A stretch of 64,000 nucleotides of DNA, taken from positions 1-64,000 of the forward strand of contig JALJCO010007151.1 in assembly GCA_023101725.1 (NCBI GenBank), given 5' to 3'. Numbering within the stretch: position 1 is the stretch's first letter; each line of letters starts with the position of its first letter. The translations under genes were made by a program, and so were the position numbers. The notes beneath the pieces are model-generated. The model saw only the letters and a list, made by a program, of their open reading frames with translations, searched no databases and was not told where the DNA came from. Positions 1 through 10,744 of the stretch are shown one piece after another. The DNA is from Atherinomorus stipes. Its lineage: Eukaryota; Chordata; Actinopteri; Atheriniformes; Atherinidae.

Positions 1-187
1 TGATAGGCTACCACTATCATGTGATACAGAAGCTAGAACCTGATAGGCTACCACCATCATGTGATACAGAAGCTAGAATCTGATAGGCTACCACCATCAT
101 GTGATACAGAAGCTAGAATCTGATAGGCTACCATCATCATGTGATACAGAAGCTAGAATCTGATAGGCTACCATCATCATGTGATAC
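1..187. repeat. 40-bp tandem satellite, about 4.7 copies
   Basis: A 40-bp unit beginning TGATAGGCTACCAYYATCAT and continuing GTGATACAGAAGCTAGAAYC repeats head to tail from the first base. Copies differ at only a few positions. The array probably extends left of the window. It stops inside a unit at GTGATAC, where the next element begins. The missing part of the unit (GTGATACAGAAGCTAGAATC) reappears once at 897-916, so the array was probably split by an insertion. Confidence 0.95.
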
Positions 188-895
188 CAAGGGGCAAACT
201 CCGCCTCAGAACAGTGAAGCTCTCTTCCTCGTTGGAAATAGTGTAATCCTCCCTTCATCCACTAGGGGCTGGCTCCAAGAGCGAGCAAATCCCCATAGAC
301 TCCCATGTTAAAAACGCCAACTTCACAGCAGAAATAAACAGGTTTACAGCCTGGTTCAAAAAATCATTTTAGGTTTATTAGGTCAAGTTTACCTTCATGT
401 CAACTGTGAGGGGGGTGAATTTTTTTATAACTCATTCGTTTAGATGTTATTTATTCTTCAAATTACACATAATTAAGGGCGTGTCCTTATGATTGACATG
501 CGGCAGACCGGAAGCTCCGCCTGCCGACCGGAGGCTCCTAGTTAGCTCCTTCTTTGCTCTTAATAAGGTCTCAGTTTGTTACAGAGTCGCACAACGGCGG
601 TGTTTAGTCAGCGAATTGCAAGTCTAAGCATGTCTTACCTTAACCATGCCGCTTAGGGGGCTTATCTTTGTTAGCTCCTCTTAGTTTCGTGTTAGCTCAG
701 TTAGCGTTTAGCCCACAGTACGTCAGCTGTCAATCATTTGCCCCGCGGCCGCGCTGTGCCCATTTTAGTATTTTCCTGGAGTGACGACGTACGTGACACG
801 GCAAGATGGCGACGGTAAGACACGCCCAACTGGCTTCACATTTCTCTATTCAGAAGAGACCGGAAGCTACGTCCAGTAATTATATACAGTCTATG
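188..895. mobile_element. Insertion in the satellite with an 8-bp TSD (hAT-like)
   Basis: The octamer TGTGATAC occurs at 180-187 and again at 896-903, directly bounding this 708-bp segment. The satellite unit resumes after the second copy. An 8-bp target-site duplication is what hAT-superfamily transposases leave. The ends share only CA and show no long terminal inverted repeat, so the class is inferred from TSD length alone. The 3' half (about 610-890, including AAGATGGCGACGGTA) belongs to an interspersed family also present in both palindrome arms near 31.2 and 38.9 kb. Confidence 0.6.
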
Positions 896-903
896 TGTGA
901 TAC

Positions 904-2765
904 AGAAGCTAGAATCTGCTGCTTTTACTTCATTTCTTTGCCTAAAACTGTCAGAAGTGGAAACAAACCGCAGGTTTTTGTATCTGTACTCACGTTTTGT
1001 ATCGGTATCTCGATACTCAAACAGTATCAAATCCGATATGTTGTCTTGTATCGAAGTATGGCCTCCAAGGTATTGATATGCTCATGCTTTTTAAAAATGT
1101 TTGCTGCAGTTTATTTTCCACGTCCGTCGGTTCCTGGTTCTCCCTCCTCATGCCCTTCATGTCTTTGGTTTTCATTGCTTCTTGATGTCATGTAAATATC
1201 TGCTTATTTACATGTAAACGAGACGATATTTGCATAAAGAATGAGCTCATGCTGAAAAACTTCCTTTCCTCCAGATTTTATAACACCTGAATCTGCATGG
1301 CTTCATACCTAAAACCATTTTACCTCAGTGGAAAGCATTTTCATGTAGATTGGTGAGAATTTAACTGTTTAAAAGGAAATCTATTCACCAGCAGTAGTTT
1401 GCCGGCAGCACTGGAATCCTGTACCTGTGACCACCGGCACTGCAGGAGCTCACTGTGAGGAATGGCTCACAAAAAAGCTCATAATAAAAAGCTTTTCATG
1501 AACTCTGCGGACAGAGATAGGCTACAACCAGATGACAGTTTGGATTATAATCTCAGCAACTTTTAACTTTCAGTTTATAGCAAAAAAGATTAAAGAGTGT
1601 GCTTTTATTTCCCAAACTATCTCCTGAGACAATACAGTCTTTTTTTCTTTTTTTTTTTTTGCATGCTTAATGGCAAAAGGGGCAAAACTGGCGACCTGTT
1701 TTCCCCCTTTGTTTACATTCATGCCTTCTGATACTACTGAGAGAAGAAAGATGTGTAGCTCTGTGGTGGAAGTACAAACCATCAGTCTAAAAACTGCTGC
1801 ACATTTTCACATCTAGAAAAGAAAGTTAAAAGATAATGTCTAGATAATTTGGTTCAGGATAAGTGAAAGCTTTCATCATTACCTCAAAGCAAGTGTGTAT
1901 AAAATGCTGCATGTGTGTTTCTACAACTGGGATTTAACCGACACATCCTGCATGCACAGCTCAGATAAGACCTTTGAACAGATACATTTCACATTATCTA
2001 ATCTCACACAACCTACATGAGCTGATGGGCCGTGTCTGATTTATGATTTCCCCCACACAGGAATGCAGCAGCCAGGAAGTGGAAGAGTTCAGCTAATTCA
2101 TGCCGTCCCTGCAGGAGTGGTCTGTCATGAGAGTGACGTGACGTTTGCTGGTTGGCTGTTTTTTTAATTGTTCAGTGTGTCTTGGACTTTGTTTTCTTCT
2201 CTTCTGCACATCGATGCTTTGGTTGTTTGGAGATAAACTACATCTGGTTGTGATTTATGGGGAAAGAGCTCGGCCTGGACTGAAGCTGCAGCTTTAGAAA
2301 CACTCCTGAGTACTCTTCAGCCACCCCGTCTTTAGAAATGAGCAGGGAAGTGAGGGTAAAAATCTATTAGAATATGTGCAACCATACATGGAAATATAAT
2401 ATAAAAACAGTTTGTACAATTCTTAAGAGCTTAAAGTCAGTATTTGGTATCAGCAGCCGTACTTTTCCACACATCACTCTGACATTTCTTCAAGTCTTCA
2501 GGTCCTCCAAGATCTTTTAAGGACAAGTATTAAGAATAATTTAAAGAGCAGTGATTGTCCTCTGAATGAGAAAAAACTCGAAGTAGAGATGCTGACAGTG
2601 GCTGAAATAAAGTTATTACACAGTAATTACACATAAGCAGACGTTACAGTCAGAGTTTGGTGTGTAACCTTTAGCATTTATATTTATTCACACATTCAGT
2701 TCTGTGTAGCCTGTTGGGATCAGTACAGACTGGATACTGACGGATTTTGTCTGATGAATATTTTT
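904..2765. other. Intergenic sequence, no gene recognised
   Basis: After the residual satellite unit this 1.9-kb stretch has a short poly-T run (around 1640) and stop-rich frames in both directions. Nothing with protein-family character was seen. The part from about 2400 to 2650 is A/T-rich and may be an old interspersed repeat, but no boundaries could be assigned. Confidence 0.5.
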
Positions 2766-2857
2766 TCCGACAGCATTTGAACACATCATACGTCACAACT
2801 TTGGGCGCGCTGGGAGCAGCGCGGTCTCGGCGAGCTCGGAGCTTTTTCTTTCTCTAA
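2766..2857 (+). promoter_or_regulatory. GC-rich leader upstream of the PYD exon
   Basis: The A/T-rich upstream DNA gives way to a CpG-rich stretch (GGGCGCGCTGGGAGCAGCGC at 2803-2822) immediately before the PYD start codon. A TTTTTTCCGACAG sequence at about 2761-2773 could be a splice acceptor for a 5'-UTR exon. Otherwise this is a CpG-type promoter or leader. No TATA box sits at a convincing distance. The role is inferred from base composition and position. Confidence 0.35.
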
Positions 2858-3169
2858 ATGGCGGTGGAAACCGTGCGGGAATGTCTGGATCGGATCCTGA
2901 GCACCCTGGATGAGGTACAGCGCGGCAAATTCGTCCACATGCTCGCGGAAAGAAACAAGGAGCCGCGCGTGTTTCTCAGCTCCGTGGAGGGGAAGAAACA
3001 CTGGGAAGTTGCCACCGTGATGGTGAACACCTTCCTGGATAATCCAGCGGTGGATGTAGCCGTGGAGTTATTTACCAAGATGGGCCTGGGGTCTGTTGCA
3101 CGAAGCAGGTTTAATGAAAACCCTGAGTTGTTTTACCCCGAAATTCGGGAAACTCTGAGTTTTTCGTAA
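2858..3169 (+). CDS. Pyrin-domain (PYD) first exon, disrupted after codon 77
   Basis: The ATG at 2858 opens a death-fold PYD: an amphipathic helix MAVETVRECLDRILSTL, then KFVHMLAERNKEPRV (residues 24-38), then EVATVMVNTF and AVDVAVELFTKMGL. The EPRV motif and the closing helix match fish inflammasome-type PYDs (ASC, caspase-1-like and NLRP N-termini). PYDs are about 85-90 residues and recruit partners by PYD-PYD contacts in the cytosol. The domain is genuine to codon 77 (CTG, 3086-3088), where a Harbinger-type element begins. As it stands the frame reads 26 codons into the transposon and stops at 3167-3169, giving a 103-residue product that lacks the last helix. The authentic exon end is at 4545-4566. 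Which PYD family member this is cannot be told from the sequence alone. Confidence 0.85.
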   Translation: MAVETVRECLDRILSTLDEVQRGKFVHMLAERNKEPRVFLSSVEGKKHWEVATVMVNTFLDNPAVDVAVELFTKMGLGSVARSRFNENPELFYPEIRETLSFS

Positions 3170-3715
3170 CACAAAGGTAGGTAACTCAACCCAGGGAAAG
3201 AGGAGTAACTCTAGCCTGTTGCACGGAGAGGGGTAACTTAAACCCTCGGTCAGTTACCATGGTAACAGACTCTCTGAAACTAACCTGGTCGGGAGCAGGT
3301 TAGTGTGGAGAAACCTTGAGTTTCTCGCTGTCTCCACCCACTTTTAGTCACACCCGCCGTTTCCTTTCCTCATTCATTCATTAAGTCAGCGGTGAGTTTT
3401 GGCTGCTGCCGTCTTAAATAAAACATGTTAAAAAATAAATCAGAGTCGGTAGGTTACATCCTTATCTTTTGATAAGGATTTTATGGATTAAGATGCTGCA
3501 TGAAGGGTTAAATATTCGGAGATCATTATCAGACCACGGATAGAAGTTTAATTTCCCGACAGTTGTAATTTCTGACGTTACAGTTACACATCACGGTCAG
3601 ATCTACATACACGAGCTGATCCGTCGGTACATTTATAATATCACCAGCCATACGTAATAGTTGGAGGTCCTGTCTCTCCGTTTACAAGAGATGCTTTAAG
3701 ATGATCATTTGACCA

Positions 3716-3795
3716 TCCAGCTGTCTCTGGTTGTGGCTAAATGGATAAAGTGTTCGTTTGCCACGCAGACAATTGGGGTTCAATTCTTGTTGTGG
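3716..3795 (+). other. tRNA-like module inside the Harbinger element
   Basis: GTGGCTAAATGGATAAAGTG resembles a pol III A box, and GGGTTCAATTC about 40 bases on resembles a B box. The arms of a cloverleaf pair poorly, so this is not a functional tRNA gene. It may be a tRNA-derived SINE head captured by the transposon. Confidence 0.3.
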
Positions 3796-4009
3796 CTTGT
3801 TTTTATGTTGCCATACGCTTTTCTCTCGAAGCATATTGTCTATTACCCTGCATTTTTTCGCAAATAGATTTTTTTTTTCTTTCATTGTAGACGCAGGGCA
3901 TTTGAGAAATGCGACGGTTATATTTAATCTTAATGCTGCCGACAAGAGCGCTTCTCCCTGTGGGATTTCACTCAAGTTAAATAAATAAAAAGACTGTGGT
4001 AAAAAGTAC

Positions 4010-4068
4010 GAAGCTGGATTCAAACATCCCCCCCCAAGCGCGCAGACCATTAGACCAACCAGATATTC
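4010..4068 (-). other. Second tRNA-like module, opposite strand
   Basis: On the minus strand TGGTTGGTCTAATGGTCTGC (A-box-like) is followed by GTTTGAATCC (B-box-like). It faces the module at 3716-3795 within the same transposon, so the element's interior is itself partly symmetrical. A C-homopolymer breaks the would-be anticodon or variable region, and the module is not a working tRNA. Confidence 0.25.
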
Positions 4069-4544
4069 ATATTCAGTCACCTGGAATCATAGTGAAATTA
4101 TACGAGACTGTCGCGTTACCATTAAACAGTTCTACTCTATAACATCGTTGTGATTGTAAAGGACAGCATTTAAACTTAAATCTTCTCCCACGTCGTCTTT
4201 CTTTCTTTCTTTTTTTATTTTTTTGCTTGCAGCAGCGGCAGCAATTCAAACTCGCCATATGAGGCTTTAAAAGTTATATCTCCATTCAATGGCGAGCGCA
4301 ATCCCGCCCTAGCGTCTACGTTACCATGGTGACTCGTCGAATCGGTGCTCAATTGATGTTGGCTTTTTATCTTGGTAGCGCCGGGTTAAAACCCCGGGTC
4401 GAACTACTCTGAGTTGATTAAACCAACTCAAATCAGCTGTTATGGGACTGAAAACTCAGAGTTTCCAATCTCCGAGTAGGTCAACTCAGAGTTCAGAGTT
4501 ACTCTCCGGAGTTTGTTGAACCTGCTTCATGCAACAGACCCCTG

Positions 4545-4566
4545 GAGAAGAAGGCAAAGGAACTGG
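4545..4566 (+). CDS. 3' remainder of the PYD exon and splice donor
   Basis: GAGAAGAAGGCAAAGGAACT followed by GG reads EKKAKEL in the frame of codon 77 upstream of the transposon. It completes the last PYD helix as MGLEKKAKEL. A GTAAGC donor follows at 4567, leaving phase 1. Joined to the exon at 13302 it reads on as V-ELAEKCGYKPPP. The frame continuity on both sides of the insertion is the main evidence that the transposon entered a real exon. Confidence 0.8.
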
Positions 4567-5476
4567 GTAAGCATCTCAGCCTGCTGGTGTTATCGGTAAC
4601 ATTTTATTTATGTTGGTAGGCCTGTTGTATTTTAGTGATAAATAAGTTTTACTCTGCAAAACTTTTTCTTCTCTATTTTACGTTTAGCCCAGGTGACATT
4701 TTCCATTACGTGTAAGGAGTCTTTTTTATCTCACCTGCATAGTGACTGTGTTTTTGTTTGTTTTTGTTATTGATGTTTTTATGCTAACTGTTTATATTGT
4801 GTAAAAAAAAAATGACAGAAAAACTTTTTTTTTTAAGGGGGGTGCATGGAATTTGCTTAACTACTCAGGAACTACTGAGGAACAAATGGGGAACTAATGA
4901 CTGACAGTGTGGGGTCCTGTCTATGCCTACTTGTGCATTTGGCTGACTGGTTACCACGCGAGACTCTCACCCGGGATTCTGGGGGATCAGTCCCGCCTGG
5001 GCCCTCCCTACCTTGCCACAATTCCTTAATTGTTACCTAAATGATAGTGAATGATTAATTAATGGTATATTAATAATTTGATAATGACTCATTAGTATAT
5101 GGAAGGGATGAAAAGTTATGACAGGATTCATTTATGGAGGCATAGCGGTCCTCTGAGGATTTAATTCTGAAATCTAACCCTGCTACTCTCCTCTGGTATG
5201 CCCAAAGATGTGGAAATAAACCAATTAAACGAAGAAAATTAAGATCAGGTGATAACTGATAAATGGCAAATGTAGAACTACAGTGTATAAAAACATTAAT
5301 ACATAAATAATTGAATCCATGTGTGAAAAAAAAAATCTCTCACTTATTTAGTTATTCATTTGCATATTGGATTACTTTATCCTCCTTTATCAATTTTGAC
5401 GATGCCATTTTGGTCTTTGGTAGGTTACATCTGCTCTTTTTTTAATAACCATTTAATAATCCTGACTTTTACATAA
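4567..5476. other. Intron 1 sequence of the PYD gene, no other gene seen
   Basis: This is A/T-rich DNA with poly-A and poly-T runs near 4803 and 4827. Around 4935-5005 lies a weak tRNA-like segment that ends in GATCAGTCCC. No open frame has protein-family character. If the first exon is spliced to 13302, this is the start of an 8.7-kb intron that crosses into the palindrome. Confidence 0.5.
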
Positions 5477-6593
5477 AAAGCTGATCAAAAACATGGAAGC
5501 TATGGTGACTGTCCACAAGGTTTAGGAGTGTTTATGGGAATCTTTGACCGTTCTTCCAGAAGCACATTTGTGAGGTCACACTGATGTTGGACCAGAAGGC
5601 CTGGCTCTCAGTCTCCGCTCTAATTCATCCCAAAGGTGTTCTGGGGGTTGAGATCAGGACTCTGTGCAGACCAGTCCAGTTCCTCCACACCAGACTCTGC
5701 ATCCAGGTCTTCATGGACCTGCTTTGTGCACTGGTGCACGGTCATGTTGGAAGAGGAAGGGGCCAGCTCCAAGCTGGTCCCACAAAGTTGGGAGCATGGA
5801 ATTGTCCAGAATGTCTTGGTATGCTGAAGCATTCAGAGTTTCTTCCACTGGAACTAAGGGGCCAAGCCCAGCTCTGGAAAACAACCCCATACCATAATCC
5901 CCCTCCACCAAACTTTACACTTGGCACAATGCAGTCAGACAAGTACCGTTGTCTTGGCAACCACCAAACCCAGACTCCTCCATCAGATTGGCAGATAGAG
6001 AAGCGTGATTGGTCCTCCAGAGAACGCCTCCACTGCTCTAGAGTCCAGTGGCGGCTGCTTTCCACCACTGCATCCACGCTTTGCATCACACTTGGTGATG
6101 TATGGATGGATGCAGCTGGTTGCCATGGAAACCCATTCCATGAAGCTCTCTGTCACTGTTCTTGATCAGATCTGAAGGCCACATGAAGTTTGGAGGTCTG
6201 TAGTGATTGACTCTGCAGAAAGTTGGCCACCTCTTCGCTCTATGCGCTTCAGCATCACTGACCCGCTCCATCAGTTTACATGGACGAACACTTCGTGTCT
6301 GAGTTGTTGTCGTTCCCAAACACTTCCATTTCATTATAATACAGATGACAGTTGACTGTGGAATATTTAGGAGTGAGGAAACTTCACCACTGGATTGTTG
6401 CACAGGTGGCATCCTATCACAGTTCCACGCTGGAATTCACTGAGATCCTGAGAGCGATACATTCTTTCACAGATGTTTGTAGAAACAGTCTGCATGCCGA
6501 GCTGCTTCATTTATACACCTGTGGACATCAAAGTGATGGAACAACTGATTCCATCATTTGGATTGGTGAGCAAATACTTTTGGCAATATAGTG
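5477..6593 (-). pseudogene. Tc1-like transposon relic, left arm
   Basis: The terminal sequence at 6593 reads, on the minus strand, TA-CACTATATTGCCAAAAGT, a Tc1/mariner terminal repeat at a TA target. Inward on the minus strand lie a helix-turn-helix remnant (SLLNIPQSTV, then SVRPCKLMERVSDAE) and DDE-domain pieces including VKFGGGGLW, FLFQHDRAPVHKA and LDWSAQSPDLNP. A Tc1 transposase is about 340 residues in one frame; here it is split over several frames by indels and stops, so it is dead. No matching terminal repeat is visible at the outer end near 5477. The palindrome edge (5607) falls inside it. Confidence 0.85.
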
Positions 6594-7889
6594 TATGTTT
6601 GAGACAATGAAGTAGTTTTCTAGTAGATGATTTCAGCTGGCTGAGGAAGCTGCATGGCTGCAGGATGAGTCATGTCCTGCTGCCAGAGGCAGAGAAAGAT
6701 GGTTCTTCTCTGGAGCGGCTGAGGTTGCCTCTTTTTTTTATCTTAAACTGAAAACAAAGAAGTAAGGAGCTGAAGAATTGTGTGCTGAGTCGTACCAAGG
6801 CTGAGATGACTGTGTGTCAGGATAGAGGGGTTTGGAACAAGCGTTCCTCTGACGAGGACGGAGGCTTGGAAGAAGAAAAGTAGTTCCAGCTGGATTACTC
6901 ATTCTCTCTCTCCAGAGTTGATAAGTCCTTTAAGTATCAGCTGTAAGAATTAGACATAAGTCTTATCTGCTAAATTCTGATCAAGTTTTGGATTACTCAG
7001 TAATTTGGTTTTTACACTACATTCTTACTAATAAATTAGGTTCTTTGCATTTCTCTCCTCATTGCAAAAGCTTCAGTCAGGGCTAAATTATAATCATTCT
7101 CTTGTAGATTCTTGTAAACACTGAACAGTTTTACACAGTAAAGGTTAGTTTAGCCCAAAAAATTCCTGGAGATTACATCATTATACATTACGACGGACTA
7201 GATTAATACCTGGCAACCAGCAGGTGCACTGATCATGAGAGGACAGCTGCCGTTAACCGGTGTCTTGTAGGGAGGCCAGACACACAGACGCATTTCTCAT
7301 AGTATCCATTAGTTTCCGTCAAACGTAACAGGGTAGTGCCTTTCAGGTCTGAGAGCTGGATGAGGTCTAATGTACAGGAGCTACTTCAGTGTAGCAGCCG
7401 GTTCTCACGACCTCCACAGTCACAGTCAGTCCAACAGAACCGCTGTGGTCGTTCTCATCTGCAGCTGCGTGATTATCATGTCAGTATGAGGAAAGTCTCT
7501 GACCTTCAACACCTTGTTGAATCTATGACACCAAGAACAAAAAGGGGTCTGACCCAGCAGGAGGAAGGTGGTCTGGATGAAGTGGCTGTTTATGAGACTC
7601 ATTCAGTATTTATTTGTAAGTTTGCTCTATTTTCTAGATTATGTCGATTGGCTCTTTTGGGCCAATGGGAGCACAGGTAGCCCCCACACACAGGAAAAAC
7701 AAACGTGAAAGGTGGTCAGGGGAACACAGCGTGGATATACGGAGGATTGAAACAGCTGTTATTATCCGAGAGAAGAGAGAACTTGTCCCTGCGGCCTCCA
7801 GAACAGGAACAAAGTTAGTTTTGGTCAGTTATTCCTCCACGACGCCGCGGGGATCACCGTGTTGACTCAGTGAGTTTATATTTCACCAC
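6594..7889. other. Arm sequence without a recognised gene
   Basis: The block matches 61341-62640 in reverse, with scattered substitutions. A frame of about 100 residues around 7336-7650 is open in both arms but diverges in its second half through indels. It has no motif I recognise and looks non-coding. Confidence 0.4.
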
Positions 7890-8179
7890 CAAAAAAGTCC
7901 ACAGTAAGAACTTGATATAGTCAAGTTTGTGGTAAAAAAGTTGCGTACAATCCCACACTATAAATGGTCATATTAATCTACAAGTAAGATCAACGTATTT
8001 TAGCGCTCATTGGAGTGGAGCAGTGTGGTTAGATGATGGTCCAGATCCAGCAGTGGCAGCAGCGATCGGCTGTTTGCTAACGTCAGCTATGAACATCATA
8101 TCGTGGAGGCTGAGTTTATGCCGCCGTCCTGACAGATAAAGGACTTGAAAATAACCGGGGCTGAGCGAGGATGGAAGAA

Positions 8180-8430
8180 CTAGTTAGAGACAGTTTGTGC
8201 AAGAAACCGAAGGAGCCACATAGTCGCTTTTCCAGAGACTCACAGTCTGGACTTGGACAGTTTCAGACTCGTGAACAGCGGTTTTCTTACGTTTTTCTTC
8301 CAAAAGAAAAAGAAAAGAAAGAATTAATTTCGTCACAATCTCTGTCTGATCCCGCGCCTGCTGTCCGTGTTGTCAGCTGTCATCTCCCGAGACGTCACAC
8401 GGACATGCGCCCCCGTGCACACATAAACAA
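8180..8430 (+). repeat. Interspersed repeat, third copy of the TTTGTGCAAGAAAC family
   Basis: The sequence from GTTTGTGCAAGAAACCGAAG through CTGTCATCTCCCGAGACGTC matches, with gaps, the plus strand at 39060-39270 and the minus strand at 30850-31110. It is a dispersed family, not part of the palindrome symmetry. No terminal repeats were assigned. Confidence 0.6.
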
Positions 8431-8634
8431 CAGCAGCACGTGAGCACATCTGGTGCTGCTGCATCGCTGTAATTCTGGACATTAAAAACTGAATAAATGC
8501 GAGAAACATGAGAGCAGCTGCTGCATCGTCACTCTGCAGTATCAAATTTGAGATGCCGGATCCTCCACATCCACCTTAAACACACCTGAACAGGTGAGTT
8601 ACTGTAACATGAAAGCTTGATATTAGCAGCTATG

Positions 8635-9522
8635 CAGTGTTGTATAGTAACTAAGTAAAAATACTTCGTTACTTTACTTAAGTAGTATTTTTTCATATTT
8701 GTACTTTACTTTACTACTTCTATTTCTGATTACTTTTACTTTTACTTCACTACATTTTCCGAGAAAAATCAATACTTTTACTCCATTACATTTACCTGAG
8801 CATCTTAGTTACTCGTTACAAAATAACATAGAACGTAACAGCCAATGAACAATCTTTGTTTTGTTTAGTGGGACTAGTAGCCGCTAGTAGCAGCCTTGTG
8901 CAGCCGTCTCTGAAGCTAAACACACCTGTACCTGCCTCAGCAGCAGGTGAACGGCTGTTCAGCATCGCTGGTCTGGTCTTCAGTCCAAGAAGAACCAGAC
9001 TGAGTTCTCACCATTTTGAGAAACAACTTCTTTTGAGGTTGAACAAACCTTTTTTCAGGGTTCAGTGATGACTGGATGGACAGTTGAAGTGCTGTCGCAC
9101 TGCAGTCATGTTAAAGTTCAACCAATCAAGTTCTTTGTTTGTTTGCATCACCTCCAAGCACCAAGAATGATTTTATATCAAATGCACATGGGTATGAATG
9201 TTGGTAGACATGTTTGTGTGTATTTTTCTATATGGTTGGGTTTATGTTAGGAGGTACTGAAACTCCTTAACACTTTGCAAATTAAAACTTAAAAACTAAA
9301 TTAAACAGAAACAAAGAAAATGTTAAACTCAAATTTCTGATTGCGTTTTATTAACAGTACTTTTTACTTTTTGATACTTAAGTACAGTAAATACCAGCTA
9401 CTTTTTTACTTTTACTCAAGTAATATTCTAGCAGGCGACTTTCACTTTTACTTGAGTCATTTTCCAGTAAGGTACTTTTACTTTTACTCAAGTATGGCTT
9501 TTGGGTACTTTATACAACACTG
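8635..9522 (+). mobile_element. hAT transposon relic with an 8-bp TSD
   Basis: The element starts CAGTGTTGTATAGTAACTAA and ends TTTATACAACACTG. The octamer CAGCTATG flanks it on both sides (8627-8634 and 9523-9530). Terminal CAGTG repeats with an 8-bp duplication identify hAT. Within it, 8856-9068 reads through a C-terminal hAT dimerisation motif (SAAGERLFSIAGLVFS followed by RRTRLSS and LLLRLNK), so it descends from an autonomous copy by internal deletion. It is absent from the right arm. Confidence 0.9.
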
Positions 9523-9530
9523 CAGCTATG

Positions 9531-10744
9531 TTAGCAGCTAGCTTAGCGTCGTAGCGGCATAAACGTGAGCTTGTTGGTATCTTTAGTTCGTACTAAAGTG
9601 ATGTAACTCCATCAGACGATTCCTGAATGTGTTCAGGAGAAGAATGAGACGTTAACTGGACAATTTCCATAAACTGGGACTGCCATGATGACGTTAAACT
9701 GGGTTCAAACTGGGATCAGATCCACTGAAACATCGCAGTTTTACTGAGTCCGCTTATTAGAAAGAACAGCTGTTGCTCATTTAGGAATGCAAGGAATAGT
9801 TATTAAAACTGCTGGTAGAGGGTCTAAATTAATTAAAATATTGAGAAGTGTTTCAGTTTAAAAAAAGAATATAATAAGACTTGCTGTACTCTGCTCGAAT
9901 AAAGCCTAAAAAGAAGATTTTCCTCATACACTAGTGGAGGATAACCAGCTGTGGACATCTGTCCTGCAGGTTTTACATGTTTACCAGCTGTAATATGACT
10001 GAGTCAAACTATCAGTGGGTCATTAAGAGGCTTCTGCAGAACTTGATAAGAAACTGTCATGTGGATCAGATGTTGCAGCAGGGAAACATCTAAAACCTGC
10101 AGGTGGTGATCCTGCACTAAGGTGCAGCTTAGCCTCCTCTCCACATTCAGAGAAATGCTAGTTTAGAGCATCTCTCTGCAGGTCCAGGTGGATTTTTATA
10201 CACATTAAAATCTCTTGGATAAGTTAAGAGCATGTTTACAGTCTGAATAAATTTCTATGTTCATCTACAAGTTTTCCAAATATGGTAAAGCAAAGAAATT
10301 GTCCAAGAGACAAAATATTGGTCAGTTAAACTAAAGATCAGTGCTGTTACAAAATACTGGTAGATAAAGGGTGAGTGTGGATTTTAAATTCCTTGGATAT
10401 TATAATTCAGTCTTCTAAGCAGAGCAGACACCAGGTATGACATGATAGATTACTGATTACAGCTGAAAGAGACTCGCAACGTGGACTTCAGCCATAACAC
10501 TGAAGACATGACTTGGACTTGCAAAAAAAAAAAGGAGAAGAAGACGACATACCACTTGCAGAAAATTATATACGCATCTAGCAGCAAGAAAGTGCTATTA
10601 CGTCACGATTTAGACCCTAGTCACAAAAAAAATGCTTCCATTTTTGGCCAAATTCTCCGATGTAAATGTGAATAAACTCGCTTTAAACAAGCCCACTTGT
10701 CCGAAAAAGTTCAGGCTCAGGATTTTAATTTGCTTTAAGCCCTG
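9531..10744. other. Unassigned DNA between the hAT and the shared block
   Basis: Only short frames and poly-A runs (around 10521 and 10626) are present. There is no protein-family resemblance. The block ends with TACATCCCTATA, which resembles the GGGATGTA terminal sequence of another hAT group that also marks the right-arm junction at 60770-60780. The two arms may therefore have received different insertions at the same place. Confidence 0.3.

Larger units (their letters stand above)
3089..4541. mobile_element. PIF/Harbinger-type element inserted in the PYD exon
   Basis: The 1,453-bp segment starts GGGTCTGTTGCACGAAGCAG and ends with its near-exact inverse (CTGCTTCATGCAACAGACCC). It is flanked on both sides by CTG (3086-3088 and 4542-4544). 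A 3-bp duplication of the CWG/TWA type is the PIF/Harbinger hallmark. Subterminal palindromic blocks built on CTCAGAGTT and AACTCTGAG run through both ends. No transposase frame is present, so it is non-autonomous. Removing the element and one CTG restores the PYD reading frame exactly. Confidence 0.85.
7890..10744. repeat. Left-arm-specific block (2.9 kb)
   Basis: Homology to the right arm stops just after TTTATATTTCACCACCAA (to about 7890) and resumes at TACATCCCTATATCCG (10745). In the right arm the same interval is a different sequence of about 0.56 kb (60778-61340). The block contains a hAT relic (8635-9522) and a segment (about 8180-8410) related to 30850-31110 and 39060-39270. The remainder is unassigned A/T-rich DNA. 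Confidence 0.75.

Noticed and set aside
1..187. CRISPR-like array
   Set aside because: Units are contiguous 40-bp tandem repeats without unique spacers, in eukaryotic DNA.
4935..5010. Functional tRNA gene
   Set aside because: Only a vague B-box-like segment; no foldable cloverleaf. The same applies to 55733-55800.
5584..6165. 193-residue plus-strand frame
   Set aside because: Antisense shadow of the Tc1 transposase relic; the minus strand carries the recognisable DDE motifs.
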